NCBI GenBank assembly: GCA_030830285.1
Contig: JAURNF010000250.1
Span: forward strand, 1-8,192
Direction: 5' to 3'
From: Candidatus Kapaibacterium sp.
GTDB taxonomy: Bacteria > Bacteroidota > Ignavibacteria > Kapaibacteriales > Kapaibacteriaceae
DNA length: 8,192 nucleotides
In this document: one piece after another, positions 1 through 6,887 of the stretch
Numbering within the stretch: the stretch's first letter is position 1
Layout: each line of letters begins with the position of its first letter
Notes under the pieces: model-generated
Told to the model about the DNA's origin: nothing
Seen by the model: only the letters and a program-made list of their open reading frames with translations
Database searches by the model: none
Program-made: the position numbers and the translations under genes

Positions 1-2720
1 ACTGCACCAGCAAGATCGCTTGAAGCAACGTTGTCGTTGTTTACAAGTGGACCCTGAATTGTGTCGTTTGAGCGACCAATGTCAGATGTTGCCTTGTTAC
101 CTGTTACGAGTGTACGTGCGAACGCAAGCTTGAGATCGTAGTTGTCAGAATAAACAGCAGCACCAGTAAAGGCTGTGTTATTCTGGAAGCGAACACGGTC
201 GAATGAAACTGTGTCAACGCGAACACGGATGCTATCCAAGATGTAAAGTGCACCACCAAGACCAGTTCCGTTCTCACGGAGTGTTGTACCTGGGTGTATT
301 ACACGGATGTCACCAGCTTGTGTAGTACCGCTACCCTGACGATTGCTGTTTGCGTTTGCTACGTTGTCGTAGAAACGTGTGAGCATGCGCTCATCAGCAC
401 GTGGGCTTGTTGTCTGGAATGTGAATACGTCATTGCGTGGTGTGTAACCTGTAGCAACTCCGTTTGCGTCGAAGCGGATTTCATCAAGGTCTGTGACCAT
501 GAAGCGCTTGCGTGTGAGCGTGTCAGGTGTAACAACCGCAACAGCACCACCGTTACCGTTCCAAGCCTTGTTTGCGCGGAATTCAACACCCTTTACAACG
601 TTGAGGTCAGCGTTGATCGAGTAGAGAGCACCACCACCACGAACTTCTGACTTGAGCGAATCTGCGACTTCACCAACACGGTTGTTGATGAAGTGGCCAC
701 GCACGAAGCGAAGAACGCGACGACCGATTGGAAGGTTCTGTGGAACTGCTACTGTGATAGCACCACCAGAGAAGTTTGCTGTGTTGTTTTGGAATTCAAC
801 ACCATAGTTCGTGCCGTAGATCCAGAGGGGACCACTTGAGCCACCCGAACCGTACATGAACATGTTACGCGCTGTGAATACAGCACCACCGTCAACCGAA
901 GCGCGGTTGTCACGGAACTTGATGTTGAAACCGTAGTTGCGAGCATTAATGATACCGTCCGAACCACCAATCCATGGTGATACGTCTGTATTTGTTGTGC
1001 CTGCAGCAACATAGATAGCACCACCACGAGCCGCCTCGTTGCCAAGGAAGTGAGTTGGTGGGTTGTTGTCGAGGTTACCACGGACTTGGATTTGACGTGC
1101 ACCCGCTGCAGCGTAGATAGCTCCACCCTGTGAGAAGTTGCCAATCGTGTTTGTAACGTTTGATGTTACGTCCGTGATGAACGGTGTTACTGTCTTGTTC
1201 GTCGTGTAGCGACCAGCGAAGATTACGCTCGTTGCATCACCAACATATACAGCACCACCCTGAGCACCAGTTGTGCGAACCGTACCAACCAATGATGATG
1301 GCTGACGGTTCTCAGCAATGTTGCTGTTGAATTCGATAGTGTCCTTGCCTTGGAAATCGTTGATACCAAGACCGATCGTCATGTTTGAACGACCGCTGAT
1401 GTAGACAGCACCACCAGCAGCTTCGTTCTTCTGTGAGCGCGATGTCGTTGCAAACACTGTTGCAGCGCGATTCGCATCACCTACGAAACGAATGCCACCA
1501 ATGTTGATCGTGTCAACATCCGAAAGGCGAGCTGTGTTACCCGTGAAACGGATTTGACGAATGCGGCCGAGGTAAACAGCAAGACGAGCATCGTCAACCG
1601 ACTGGCGGTCGTTGTCGCTCATTGTTTCTGCTGCTGCATCATATACACGGTCAGTAATCGGGAGATTCTGATCGATAGGCTCAGCATTCAATTGGCTTGT
1701 AAGGAACGGGTTCACAGTTGCTGGATACTTCGGAAGAGCATTCAGCGTGGCTGTTGAAACCGTCGGCCAAAGTTGAAGCGTTGAACCAGCAAACTGGTCA
1801 ACTGGTGCTTGCAGGATCTGGAGAGCACCACCGCGGTAGCGGGCCATATTGTTGCGGAAGTTACAGCCTACAATCCATGTGCGTGATGAGAACGTCGTGA
1901 TAGCACCGCCACCACCGTTCGAAGCACGGAGAAGATTGTCGTTCGCAGCTTCAGCTTGAGCACCTGTGAAAAGGGAACCCGTGTTGTTTGCGAGATAGAT
2001 TGGCTGCTTGTCAACCGTTGTGTCCTTGCGGAATCCAACGAAGTCGACGTCGCGGAAGAACGCTGCACCCGCACCTGGGAGAACAATGATGTGTCCCCAT
2101 TCGCGTGAGAACGTGTTCACACCTGCTGCTGCAAATGTGATGCGACCTGGACGCACGCTGATCGCTGCGCCAGTCGGACGGAACCATGGGTTGAGACGGA
2201 TCGCCGAGATCACGCCACCCAGTTCAATACGAGCTGCCTTGTAGACCATCGCCTTTGCAGGTGTCAGGCCCTGAAGGTTAGGGTTCGAGCCGAGATCCAC
2301 GTTGAAGATCGTGGAATACTTCGACGGGTGAATGGTCGGCTCTGTTGCAATTGTCGAAGAGACAACTCCAGGTGCACCGAAGTAGGCCGGATCATCATAT
2401 CCGACATACGGCGGAACGAGCGGATTCACTGCCGTTGGGTTGTACGTCGCAGACGCACGACCATCAGCAATGATACGACCACCAGTTGAGTCGATCAGCC
2501 GACCGTTCGGCATGAACTCAACACGTGAACCGGGCTCGATCAGAAGCGTACCACCTACTGTGTACGTACCACTGATACGATAAACGGTGTCACGTACGAA
2601 TACGCGCACCGATCCCGGAGGAAGACTACCACGAACCTCCACGTAGCTCTGCGAGAGAGCCACATTAAATGCCGCGGTTAGCACAAGCAGCAAGCTGCTC
2701 AGACGAAACCAACGTTGCAT
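1..2720 (-). CDS. Secreted Pmp-like GGA(I/L/V)/FxxN repeat protein, predicted beta-helix, C-terminus cut by window edge
   Basis: The frame is open without a stop from the ATG at 2720 to the left edge, giving 906 codons. The start is supported by GGAGG four bases upstream (2725-2729) and by an immediate signal peptide: MQRWFR, a hydrophobic run at residues 7-22, and a likely signal peptidase I site ALS|QS after residue 23. Residues 24-265 are Gly/Pro/Val-rich, with segments such as GGTLLIEPGSRVEF that look like the entry to a beta-helix. From about residue 269 the motif GGA(I/L/V) recurs at residues 271, 297, 436, 488, 532, 566, 611, 652, 695, 724 and 822, with a GAAV variant at 853. FxxN motifs (FRNN, FNSN, FRDN, FQNN, FINN, FYDN) are interleaved. 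This pairing defines the chlamydial Pmp repeat, and families with it are surface-exposed right-handed beta-helices. A role as adhesin or surface structural protein is inferred. I saw only one Cys (in VGCNF). The C-terminal anchor (T9SS sorting tail or autotransporter barrel) would lie outside the window. Confidence 0.88.
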   Translation of the reverse strand, partial: MQRWFRLSSLLLVLTAAFNVALSQSYVEVRGSLPPGSVRVFVRDTVYRISGTYTVGGTLLIEPGSRVEFMPNGRLIDSTGGRIIADGRASATYNPTAVNPLVPPYVGYDDPAYFGAPGVVSSTIATEPTIHPSKYSTIFNVDLGSNPNLQGLTPAKAMVYKAARIELGGVISAIRLNPWFRPTGAAISVRPGRITFAAAGVNTFSREWGHIIVLPGAGAAFFRDVDFVGFRKDTTVDKQPIYLANNTGSLFTGAQAEAANDNLLRASNGGGGAITTFSSRTWIVGCNFRNNMARYRGGALQILQAPVDQFAGSTLQLWPTVSTATLNALPKYPATVNPFLTSQLNAEPIDQNLPITDRVYDAAAETMSDNDRQSVDDARLAVYLGRIRQIRFTGNTARLSDVDTINIGGIRFVGDANRAATVFATTSRSQKNEAAGGAVYISGRSNMTIGLGINDFQGKDTIEFNSNIAENRQPSSLVGTVRTTGAQGGAVYVGDATSVIFAGRYTTNKTVTPFITDVTSNVTNTIGNFSQGGAIYAAAGARQIQVRGNLDNNPPTHFLGNEAARGGAIYVAAGTTNTDVSPWIGGSDGIINARNYGFNIKFRDNRASVDGGAVFTARNMFMYGSGGSSGPLWIYGTNYGVEFQNNTANFSGGAITVAVPQNLPIGRRVLRFVRGHFINNRVGEVADSLKSEVRGGGALYSINADLNVVKGVEFRANKAWNGNGGAVAVVTPDTLTRKRFMVTDLDEIRFDANGVATGYTPRNDVFTFQTTSPRADERMLTRFYDNVANANSNRQGSGTTQAGDIRVIHPGTTLRENGTGLGGALYILDSIRVRVDTVSFDRVRFQNNTAFTGAAVYSDNYDLKLAFARTLVTGNKATSDIGRSNDTIQGPLVNNDNVASSDLAGA
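162..1919 (-). repeat. Degenerate in-frame repeat array encoding GGA(I/L/V) motifs
   Basis: The plus strand shows the core agcaccacc again and again, at about 249, 544, 629, 759, 883, 1018, 1252, 1408 and 1825, plus close variants at 159, 1121 and 1903. On the coding strand this reads GGT GGT GCT, encoding Gly-Gly-Ala. Copies are usually 90-160 bases apart, about 30-50 residues, with a larger gap between residues 300 and 436 and between 724 and 822. The sequence between cores is diverse, so this is a protein-level solenoid repeat and not a tandem DNA repeat of uniform unit length. The identical short cores could still allow recombination that adds or removes repeats; that is inference. Confidence 0.75.
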
Positions 2721-2809
2721 ACAACCTCCAGTTGTAAAAACCTTAAGCTTTAATTCAATCACTTGTTTACTACTTCAAATGGGAAAAGGGCACAGAATGC
2801 CGAGGATCT
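2721..2809 (-). promoter_or_regulatory. Leader and possible promoter region of the repeat-protein gene
   Basis: This 89-base gap lies between the TPR gene stop and the repeat-protein ATG. It holds a good Shine-Dalgarno sequence (GGAGG, 2725-2729) and an AT-rich stretch at about 2733-2783. A TTTG lies at about 2776-2779, but I find no full TAnnTTTG box at the right distance, so a promoter here is only possible. There is no hairpin with a T-run after the TPR gene, so read-through from it into the repeat-protein gene is also plausible. Confidence 0.35.
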
Positions 2810-3532
2810 CTAATCAATTCCCATGCCAAGCCGTGCCAAACCCAATCGGGCGAGGCCTGAAGACTCTGACATTTCGAATTTTTTGACAACCATCCGGAAC
2901 ATTTCTGCTGCTTTTTCGTTTGATTTGGCCTTCTCGTAGCACAGACCTGCTTTATAGAAGCAGTCGTCTTCGAGACCCGTCTTTGCGCCCTGAGCGGCTG
3001 CTTTCTCGTACAGTGCGGCTGCTTCGGCATAGCTGCCAGCATCCTCCTGAACGAGCGCAAGTCCTTTCATAGCACCGACTTTGACCACTTCAGCATCCGA
3101 AGACTGCGCACGCTCAAATTGAGCGGCTGCCTCGCCAATGCGTCCGAGGTTCGCCAGAGCATTACCCGCCATAAGCGCCGCAATAGCACCTGCGTCGGTG
3201 CCTTCGTACTGCTCACTGATGTCGAGTAGACCCATTACCTTATCAGCCCCATACATTGGAAGCGAATCGCCACCAACGAGAGCCTTGTTGAATTCTCCTA
3301 CTTCAAATGCACCACGCACGCGCGACAGCTGTGTGGCTGCTTCGGCATTGCGCTCGGCCTGCGTGGATGAATACCACCAGTACCCAACGGCGATCAGGAC
3401 GATGACAACGACACCAACGATCACCGGCTTTGCTTGTGATCGCACGCGCTCAACAAGTGCATCGACCTGTGGTTCAGATGTCGATGCCTTGGAACTGGTG
3501 CCCTGTACTGTTTCCAACGGTTCTGTGCTCAT
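2810..3532 (-). CDS. Single-pass membrane protein with TPR-like repeats (YfgM/BamD-like architecture)
   Basis: The protein has 240 residues. The start is placed at the ATG at 3532 because GAGGAG lies three bases upstream and the protein then begins with a soluble, Ser/Thr-rich tail. The frame stays open to 3685, but that extra stretch is not protein-like and covers the promoter. Residues 1-35 are polar. Residues 36-54 form one transmembrane helix (VIVGVVVIVLIAVG followed by YWWY). The rest is Ala/Glu-rich helix: about 116-145 (AGNALANLGRIGEAAAQFERA), 154-182 (GLALVQEDAGSYAEAAALYEKA) and 190-221 (CFYKAGLCYEKAKSNEKAAEMF) have the Gly/Ala/Tyr/Ala spacing of TPR units. Positive residues just before the helix (VRSQAK) suggest the TPR domain faces the periplasm. 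Proteins of this shape usually act as scaffolds for envelope or chaperone complexes, but no specific function can be assigned. It follows the E1 terminator and has its own promoter, and the repeat-protein gene lies 89 bases downstream. Confidence 0.85.
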   Translation of the reverse strand: MSTEPLETVQGTSSKASTSEPQVDALVERVRSQAKPVIVGVVVIVLIAVGYWWYSSTQAERNAEAATQLSRVRGAFEVGEFNKALVGGDSLPMYGADKVMGLLDISEQYEGTDAGAIAALMAGNALANLGRIGEAAAQFERAQSSDAEVVKVGAMKGLALVQEDAGSYAEAAALYEKAAAQGAKTGLEDDCFYKAGLCYEKAKSNEKAAEMFRMVVKKFEMSESSGLARLGLARLGMGID

Positions 3533-3617
3533 GCACTCCTCAGTAGCTCTCGTACATGTGTGTCGTATTGACGCCACATTTGAATTGAACGAATGACGCC
3601 TCAGCTGTGCGCATAGA

Positions 3618-3631
3618 TATGCCAAGGCATA
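3618..3631. promoter_or_regulatory. Small palindrome in the TPR gene leader
   Basis: TATGCC and GGCATA form a perfect 6-base inverted repeat around a 2-base centre. It lies about 20-30 bases downstream of the predicted transcription start and about 85 bases before the TPR gene ATG. It could be an operator half-site pair or chance; no regulator can be named. Confidence 0.2.
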
Positions 3632-3654
3632 CCTCGCCCACTGAATGAGACTTG

Positions 3655-3686
3655 CAAATATATCCTTCGGACGGGTACCCACCAAA
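3655..3686 (-). promoter_or_regulatory. Bacteroidota-type promoter for the TPR gene
   Basis: Read on the minus strand, TTTG (3686-3683) is followed after exactly 20 bases by TATATTTG (3662-3655). This matches the Bacteroidota primary sigma factor consensus TTTG (-33) and TAnnTTTG (-7) at every defined base, with the usual spacing. It lies four bases past the end of the upstream terminator stem-loop's T-run and points at the TPR gene. Transcription would start near 3648, giving a leader of roughly 115 bases. The match and position are seen directly; activity is inferred. Confidence 0.6.
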
Positions 3687-3689
3687 CGG

Positions 3690-3753
3690 AAAAAGGGGGA
3701 GGTTCTGAACGTAAGCTTTGCCTTGTTAGGGGCTTACGCAGAACCTCCCCCTT
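3690..3753 (-). terminator. Strong rho-independent terminator of the gatB-ilvE-E1 unit
   Basis: On the minus strand the arm 3753-3739 is perfectly complementary to 3707-3693 (15 bp, rich in G:C). After a 2-base bulge, 7 more base pairs form (3738-3732 with 3716-3710) around a 15-base loop. The stem runs into a row of T (coding-strand TTTTT, 3694-3690). The hairpin starts 34 bases after the E1 stop codon. On the opposite strand no T-run follows, so it is directional for the minus strand. Confidence 0.9.
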
Positions 3754-3786
3754 CACACTGTCAGGAGAGATTCACACAACGAGGTG

Positions 3787-5922
3787 TTAGAAGGCGAGGG
3801 TTTGGCGAATAATGGAGATCACATCGTCTACGTTGATCAGGGTGCCCTTCTCGAGATTCTTGGCGAATCCAACTGGGGTATCCTTTGATCCGAGACGCGC
3901 AACTGGTGCGTCGAGGTGCCGGAATAGCTCCTCGCTGATGCTGGAGGCAATCTCGCCACCAAAACCGCCGGTCTTCTTGTCTTCGTGTACAATCACACAG
4001 CGACCTGTGCGCTTTACACGCTCGAAGACAAGCTCCTTATCCCATGGTGCAAGCGATCGAAGGTCGATCACCTCAACAGAGATGCCCTCAGCTGCGAGCG
4101 CTTCAGCTGCCTGGAGACTCCAGTGGACGGGCGTGCCGTACGTGACCACGGTGATGTGGTCGCCTGGACGACGGATTTTGGCCTTCCCAAACGGAATGAT
4201 GTAGTCCTCTGGTGGCATTGCCGAGGACGTCGGACGGTAGTTGTAGAGGAACTTTGGCTCGAGATACATCGTGGTGCCACGTGATCGGATGGCATTTCGC
4301 ATCAGACCTACGGCGTCGTCGGCAAAGGCTGGACATACAACGCGCAAGCCTGGCAGCGTGGTAAACGTGCCCTCAAGGTTCTGCGAGTGGTACAATCCGC
4401 CCTGAATGTATCCGCCGGACGCGAGACGAATCACCATGGCCGGCGAAAACTGTCCGCGTGTACGCCAGTAATCATGTGTACACTCGATGAGCTGCTCCAT
4501 GGCTGGCCAGAAGTAATCGGCAAACTCGGCCCCTTCAATGACAACGCGGATGTCGTCACGGTAGCGCGTCATACCGTTGGCTGTGCCAACGATGAAGTCC
4601 TCTGCAATCGGCGCATTCCATACACGATCGTTGCCGAACTCGTCCAAGAGCCCCTTGCAGACGTTGAAAATGCCTTGCTTCTTCTTCGACGCGACGTCTT
4701 GTCCGAAGAGGAATGTGTTTGGGTTCCGACGGAACTCCTCGTGAAGCACGTTGACGATTCCCTCACGGAAGGTCACGAGATCAGCATCAGGTGATGGCGT
4801 CCAGCGTGATTCACTATCGTCGTTGTATCCGACAACAGCATCAGGAAGAAGGAACTCGTTGTACGATTGTGGGTCTGGATCGGGAAGGGGCTCAACAGCA
4901 TCAGCAGCCGCGAAAATGGCCGTCTTGTTGGCTTCCTCCATCGCCGTCAATTCGTCTTCTGTCGCAATGCCATTTGCAATGAGTGTGGCGCGCATGCGTG
5001 GGAGCGGATCGCGCTCCTTCATGGCATCAATGTCTTCCTTGGTGCGGTAGAGTTCGTGGTTGTCTGAGTTGCTATGCGAACCAATGCGATCGCAGTCGGC
5101 ATGAACCATTGCAGGCCCCTTGCCAGAGAGTACATACGCACGTGCTTCTTCGAGCGCGCGATACGAGTCCATTGGATCGCGACCATCACATTGGATGATC
5201 TTGAGATTCGAGAAGCCACGGAAATTGTCCGACACGGTTGCGTTCGTTGTCTGCTCGTGCAACGGGACAGAGATACCGTACTTGTTGTTCTGGATCACGA
5301 AGATGAGCGGAAGCTTCTCGCGATCTGCGCCGTTGACGGCTTCGTAGTAATAACCTTCTGATGTTGTGCTGTCGCCCGTAGAGCAATACACAACTTCATC
5401 ACCCTTGTACTTCTTGATCGAGCGCGCTGTGCCTGCGGCCTGCTGCGAGTGATTGCCCGTACATGAGGATGAATTTTGAAGACGAATAGATTGCTTCGCG
5501 AAGTGGTTACTCATGTGACGTCCACCACCAGCTACGTCAGCATCCTTCGACAAACCATTAGCGATGATCTCTTCGACAGTTACACCAGCTGCAAGCGAGG
5601 TGAGCATGTCACGGTAGTACGGGAACAGGAAGTCCTTGCCCGGACGGAAGATCTTGCCCAACGCAAGCTGTATACCGTCGTGTCCAGCAAATGGAGCGTG
5701 GTACGACCAGCCCTTTGCCATCTTGAGATACAGGGCTGCCTTCTCGTCCAGTCGACGTCCAAGGTGCTGCATCTGATACCACTCACGCAACGTGGCTTTG
5801 TCGAATCCCTTGATTGAAAAGAGATCCTTCCGCTGCTGCGTTGGTGCTGCCTTCGCTGGTGCAGGTGCTGCCTTCTTCTTGGCGTTCGATGCTGGTTGCG
5901 GCTTGCTCTTGGCCTTCGCCAT
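3787..5922 (-). CDS. Fused E1 alpha-beta subunit of a branched-chain-type 2-oxoacid dehydrogenase
   Basis: This 711-residue protein is a thiamine diphosphate enzyme that would decarboxylate 2-oxoacids and pass the acyl group to the lipoyl E2. Residues 1-32 are a Lys/Ala/Pro-rich tail. The E1 alpha domain (about 35-355) shows PYYRDM (101-106), GGGRHMSNHF (132-141), the ThDP/metal motif GDSTTSEG (183-190) ending at NN (212-213), and RIGSHSNSDN (279-288). The last aligns with the phosphorylation-loop region RIGHHSTSDD of human BCKDHA and keeps the ThDP-contacting His (283). A linker (about 355-380) leads to the E1 beta domain with FGQDV (406-410), APIAEDFIVG (437-446, Glu441 the ThDP-activating position), GGLYHSQNLE (508-517), LEPKFLY (554-560), DLRSLAPWD (620-628) and TGGFGGEIA (651-659). 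YHSQ and EPK match branched-chain rather than pyruvate E1 beta. The start has GGAG six bases upstream. The ilvE-like gene lies 29 bases upstream, and a terminator follows. No E2 or E3 gene is visible. A pyruvate or mixed substrate is the main alternative. Confidence 0.93.
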   Translation of the reverse strand: MAKAKSKPQPASNAKKKAAPAPAKAAPTQQRKDLFSIKGFDKATLREWYQMQHLGRRLDEKAALYLKMAKGWSYHAPFAGHDGIQLALGKIFRPGKDFLFPYYRDMLTSLAAGVTVEEIIANGLSKDADVAGGGRHMSNHFAKQSIRLQNSSSCTGNHSQQAAGTARSIKKYKGDEVVYCSTGDSTTSEGYYYEAVNGADREKLPLIFVIQNNKYGISVPLHEQTTNATVSDNFRGFSNLKIIQCDGRDPMDSYRALEEARAYVLSGKGPAMVHADCDRIGSHSNSDNHELYRTKEDIDAMKERDPLPRMRATLIANGIATEDELTAMEEANKTAIFAAADAVEPLPDPDPQSYNEFLLPDAVVGYNDDSESRWTPSPDADLVTFREGIVNVLHEEFRRNPNTFLFGQDVASKKKQGIFNVCKGLLDEFGNDRVWNAPIAEDFIVGTANGMTRYRDDIRVVIEGAEFADYFWPAMEQLIECTHDYWRTRGQFSPAMVIRLASGGYIQGGLYHSQNLEGTFTTLPGLRVVCPAFADDAVGLMRNAIRSRGTTMYLEPKFLYNYRPTSSAMPPEDYIIPFGKAKIRRPGDHITVVTYGTPVHWSLQAAEALAAEGISVEVIDLRSLAPWDKELVFERVKRTGRCVIVHEDKKTGGFGGEIASSISEELFRHLDAPVARLGSKDTPVGFAKNLEKGTLINVDDVISIIRQTLAF

Positions 5923-5951
5923 GATAAACTCCGGTGTGTCGATCGAGGTGA

Positions 5952-6887
5952 TTACTTCGTTTTTGTCTTCTTGATTGGTGTAAGCCAGCCGTATGGATCT
6001 TCTCCATCAACGGTGATCTTTTGAAACGCTTGCTGGATAGCTCGCGTTACCGGACCCACCTTGCCACGTCCAACAGCAATGCGGTCAACTGAACGCACTG
6101 GACTGATTTCTACGGCCGTTCCGGTGAGGAACATTTCGTCGCACGTGTACAACATCGCACGTGGGATGTCTTGTTCACGGACGGTGATTCCAAGTTCTTC
6201 AGCAAGTGTGATGACTGTATCACGCGTGATTCCTGGAAGAATCGACGACGCCGAAGGCGGAGTGATGAGTTCGTTGTCTTGCACGATGAAGACATTCTCA
6301 CCTGAGCCTTCAGAGATGTTGCCGTAGGTATCGAGACAGATACCTTCGGCGTATCCATTTACGATCGCTTCCATCTTCACAAGCTGCGAGTTCATGTAAT
6401 TGCCACCAGCCTTGGCCATCGATGGCAATGCGTTTGGTGTGATGCGATCCCACGATGAGATGCACACATCAACACCGTTGTCGGTTGCGCCATCACCAAG
6501 GTATGTGCCCCACTCCCAAGCGGCGATGTATACCTCTACTGGACAGCGCTGTCCGTATACACCCATGTCGCCAAATCCGCGGAGTGCGAATGGACGGATA
6601 TAGCATTGCGAGAGCTTGTTGCGACGCACAAGGTCGACTGCAGCTTCCGACAACTCATCAACACTGAACGGGAGTTGCGTGCGAAACACCTTCATGCTGT
6701 AATGCAGACGGCGCATGTGATCCTCGAGCCGGAAGATGGCCGGACCCTCGGCTGTGTCGTAACAGCGGATGCCTTCGAACCATGATGATCCGTAATGCAC
6801 GACGTGCGACAACACGTGAATGTTCGCTTTTTCAAATGGGACGAAACTTCCGTTCTTCCAAATGACACGCGTTGGGGTAATAGCCAT
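5952..6887 (-). CDS. ilvE: Branched-chain amino acid aminotransferase (class IV, PLP)
   Basis: This 311-residue enzyme belongs to fold-type IV PLP aminotransferases, which interconvert Leu/Ile/Val and their 2-oxoacids using glutamate/2-oxoglutarate. It resembles E. coli IlvE along its whole length. Visible marks are HYGSSWFEGIR (31-41), the Schiff-base lysine in MAKAGGNYMNS (Lys159), the GYAEGICLD segment, NISEGSGENVF (190-200, Glu193 contacting the cofactor pyridine nitrogen), PGITRD (218-223), TGTAVEISPVRSVD (255-268) and GPVTRAIQQAF (278-288). It ends in a short basic tail (IKKTKTK) beyond the family's usual GWL end. The start is fixed by GGAGG four bases upstream, inside the last gatB codons, and by the TGATG overlap with the gatB stop, which suggests translational coupling. 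The E1 gene follows after 29 bases, so the products of this enzyme are likely E1 substrates. Direction of flux (synthesis or breakdown) cannot be told from the sequence. Confidence 0.95.
   Translation of the reverse strand: MAITPTRVIWKNGSFVPFEKANIHVLSHVVHYGSSWFEGIRCYDTAEGPAIFRLEDHMRRLHYSMKVFRTQLPFSVDELSEAAVDLVRRNKLSQCYIRPFALRGFGDMGVYGQRCPVEVYIAAWEWGTYLGDGATDNGVDVCISSWDRITPNALPSMAKAGGNYMNSQLVKMEAIVNGYAEGICLDTYGNISEGSGENVFIVQDNELITPPSASSILPGITRDTVITLAEELGITVREQDIPRAMLYTCDEMFLTGTAVEISPVRSVDRIAVGRGKVGPVTRAIQQAFQKITVDGEDPYGWLTPIKKTKTK

Noticed and set aside
294..650. Plus-strand open frame of 118 codons
   Set aside because: It is antisense to the repeat-protein gene and the low-complexity Cys/Val/Thr product comes from the repeated codons.
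749..1144. Minus-strand open frame of 131 codons
   Set aside because: It lies in another frame inside the repeat-protein gene; its Thr/Ser/Val-rich product is a by-product of the GGTGGTGCT repeats, with no start signal or domain.
162..1919. CRISPR-like or tandem DNA repeat
   Set aside because: The shared core is only about 9 bases, spacing is irregular, and the frame is open throughout; it encodes a protein motif.
2721..2809. Perfect promoter for the repeat-protein gene
   Set aside because: A TTTG is present, but no TAnnTTTG box lies at the right distance; only a weak AT-rich candidate remains.
3138..3596. Plus-strand open frame of 152 codons
   Set aside because: It is antisense to the TPR gene, which has a far better start, a transmembrane helix and TPR helices; the antisense product shows no domain.
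3533..3685. Upstream start for the TPR protein at 3685
   Set aside because: It has no Shine-Dalgarno sequence, its extra residues are not protein-like, and it would overlap the promoter; the ATG at 3532 is better.
3985..5817. Many plus- and minus-strand open frames of 60-135 codons across the E1 gene
   Set aside because: They are shadows of the E1 gene in other frames, lacking domains and start signals.
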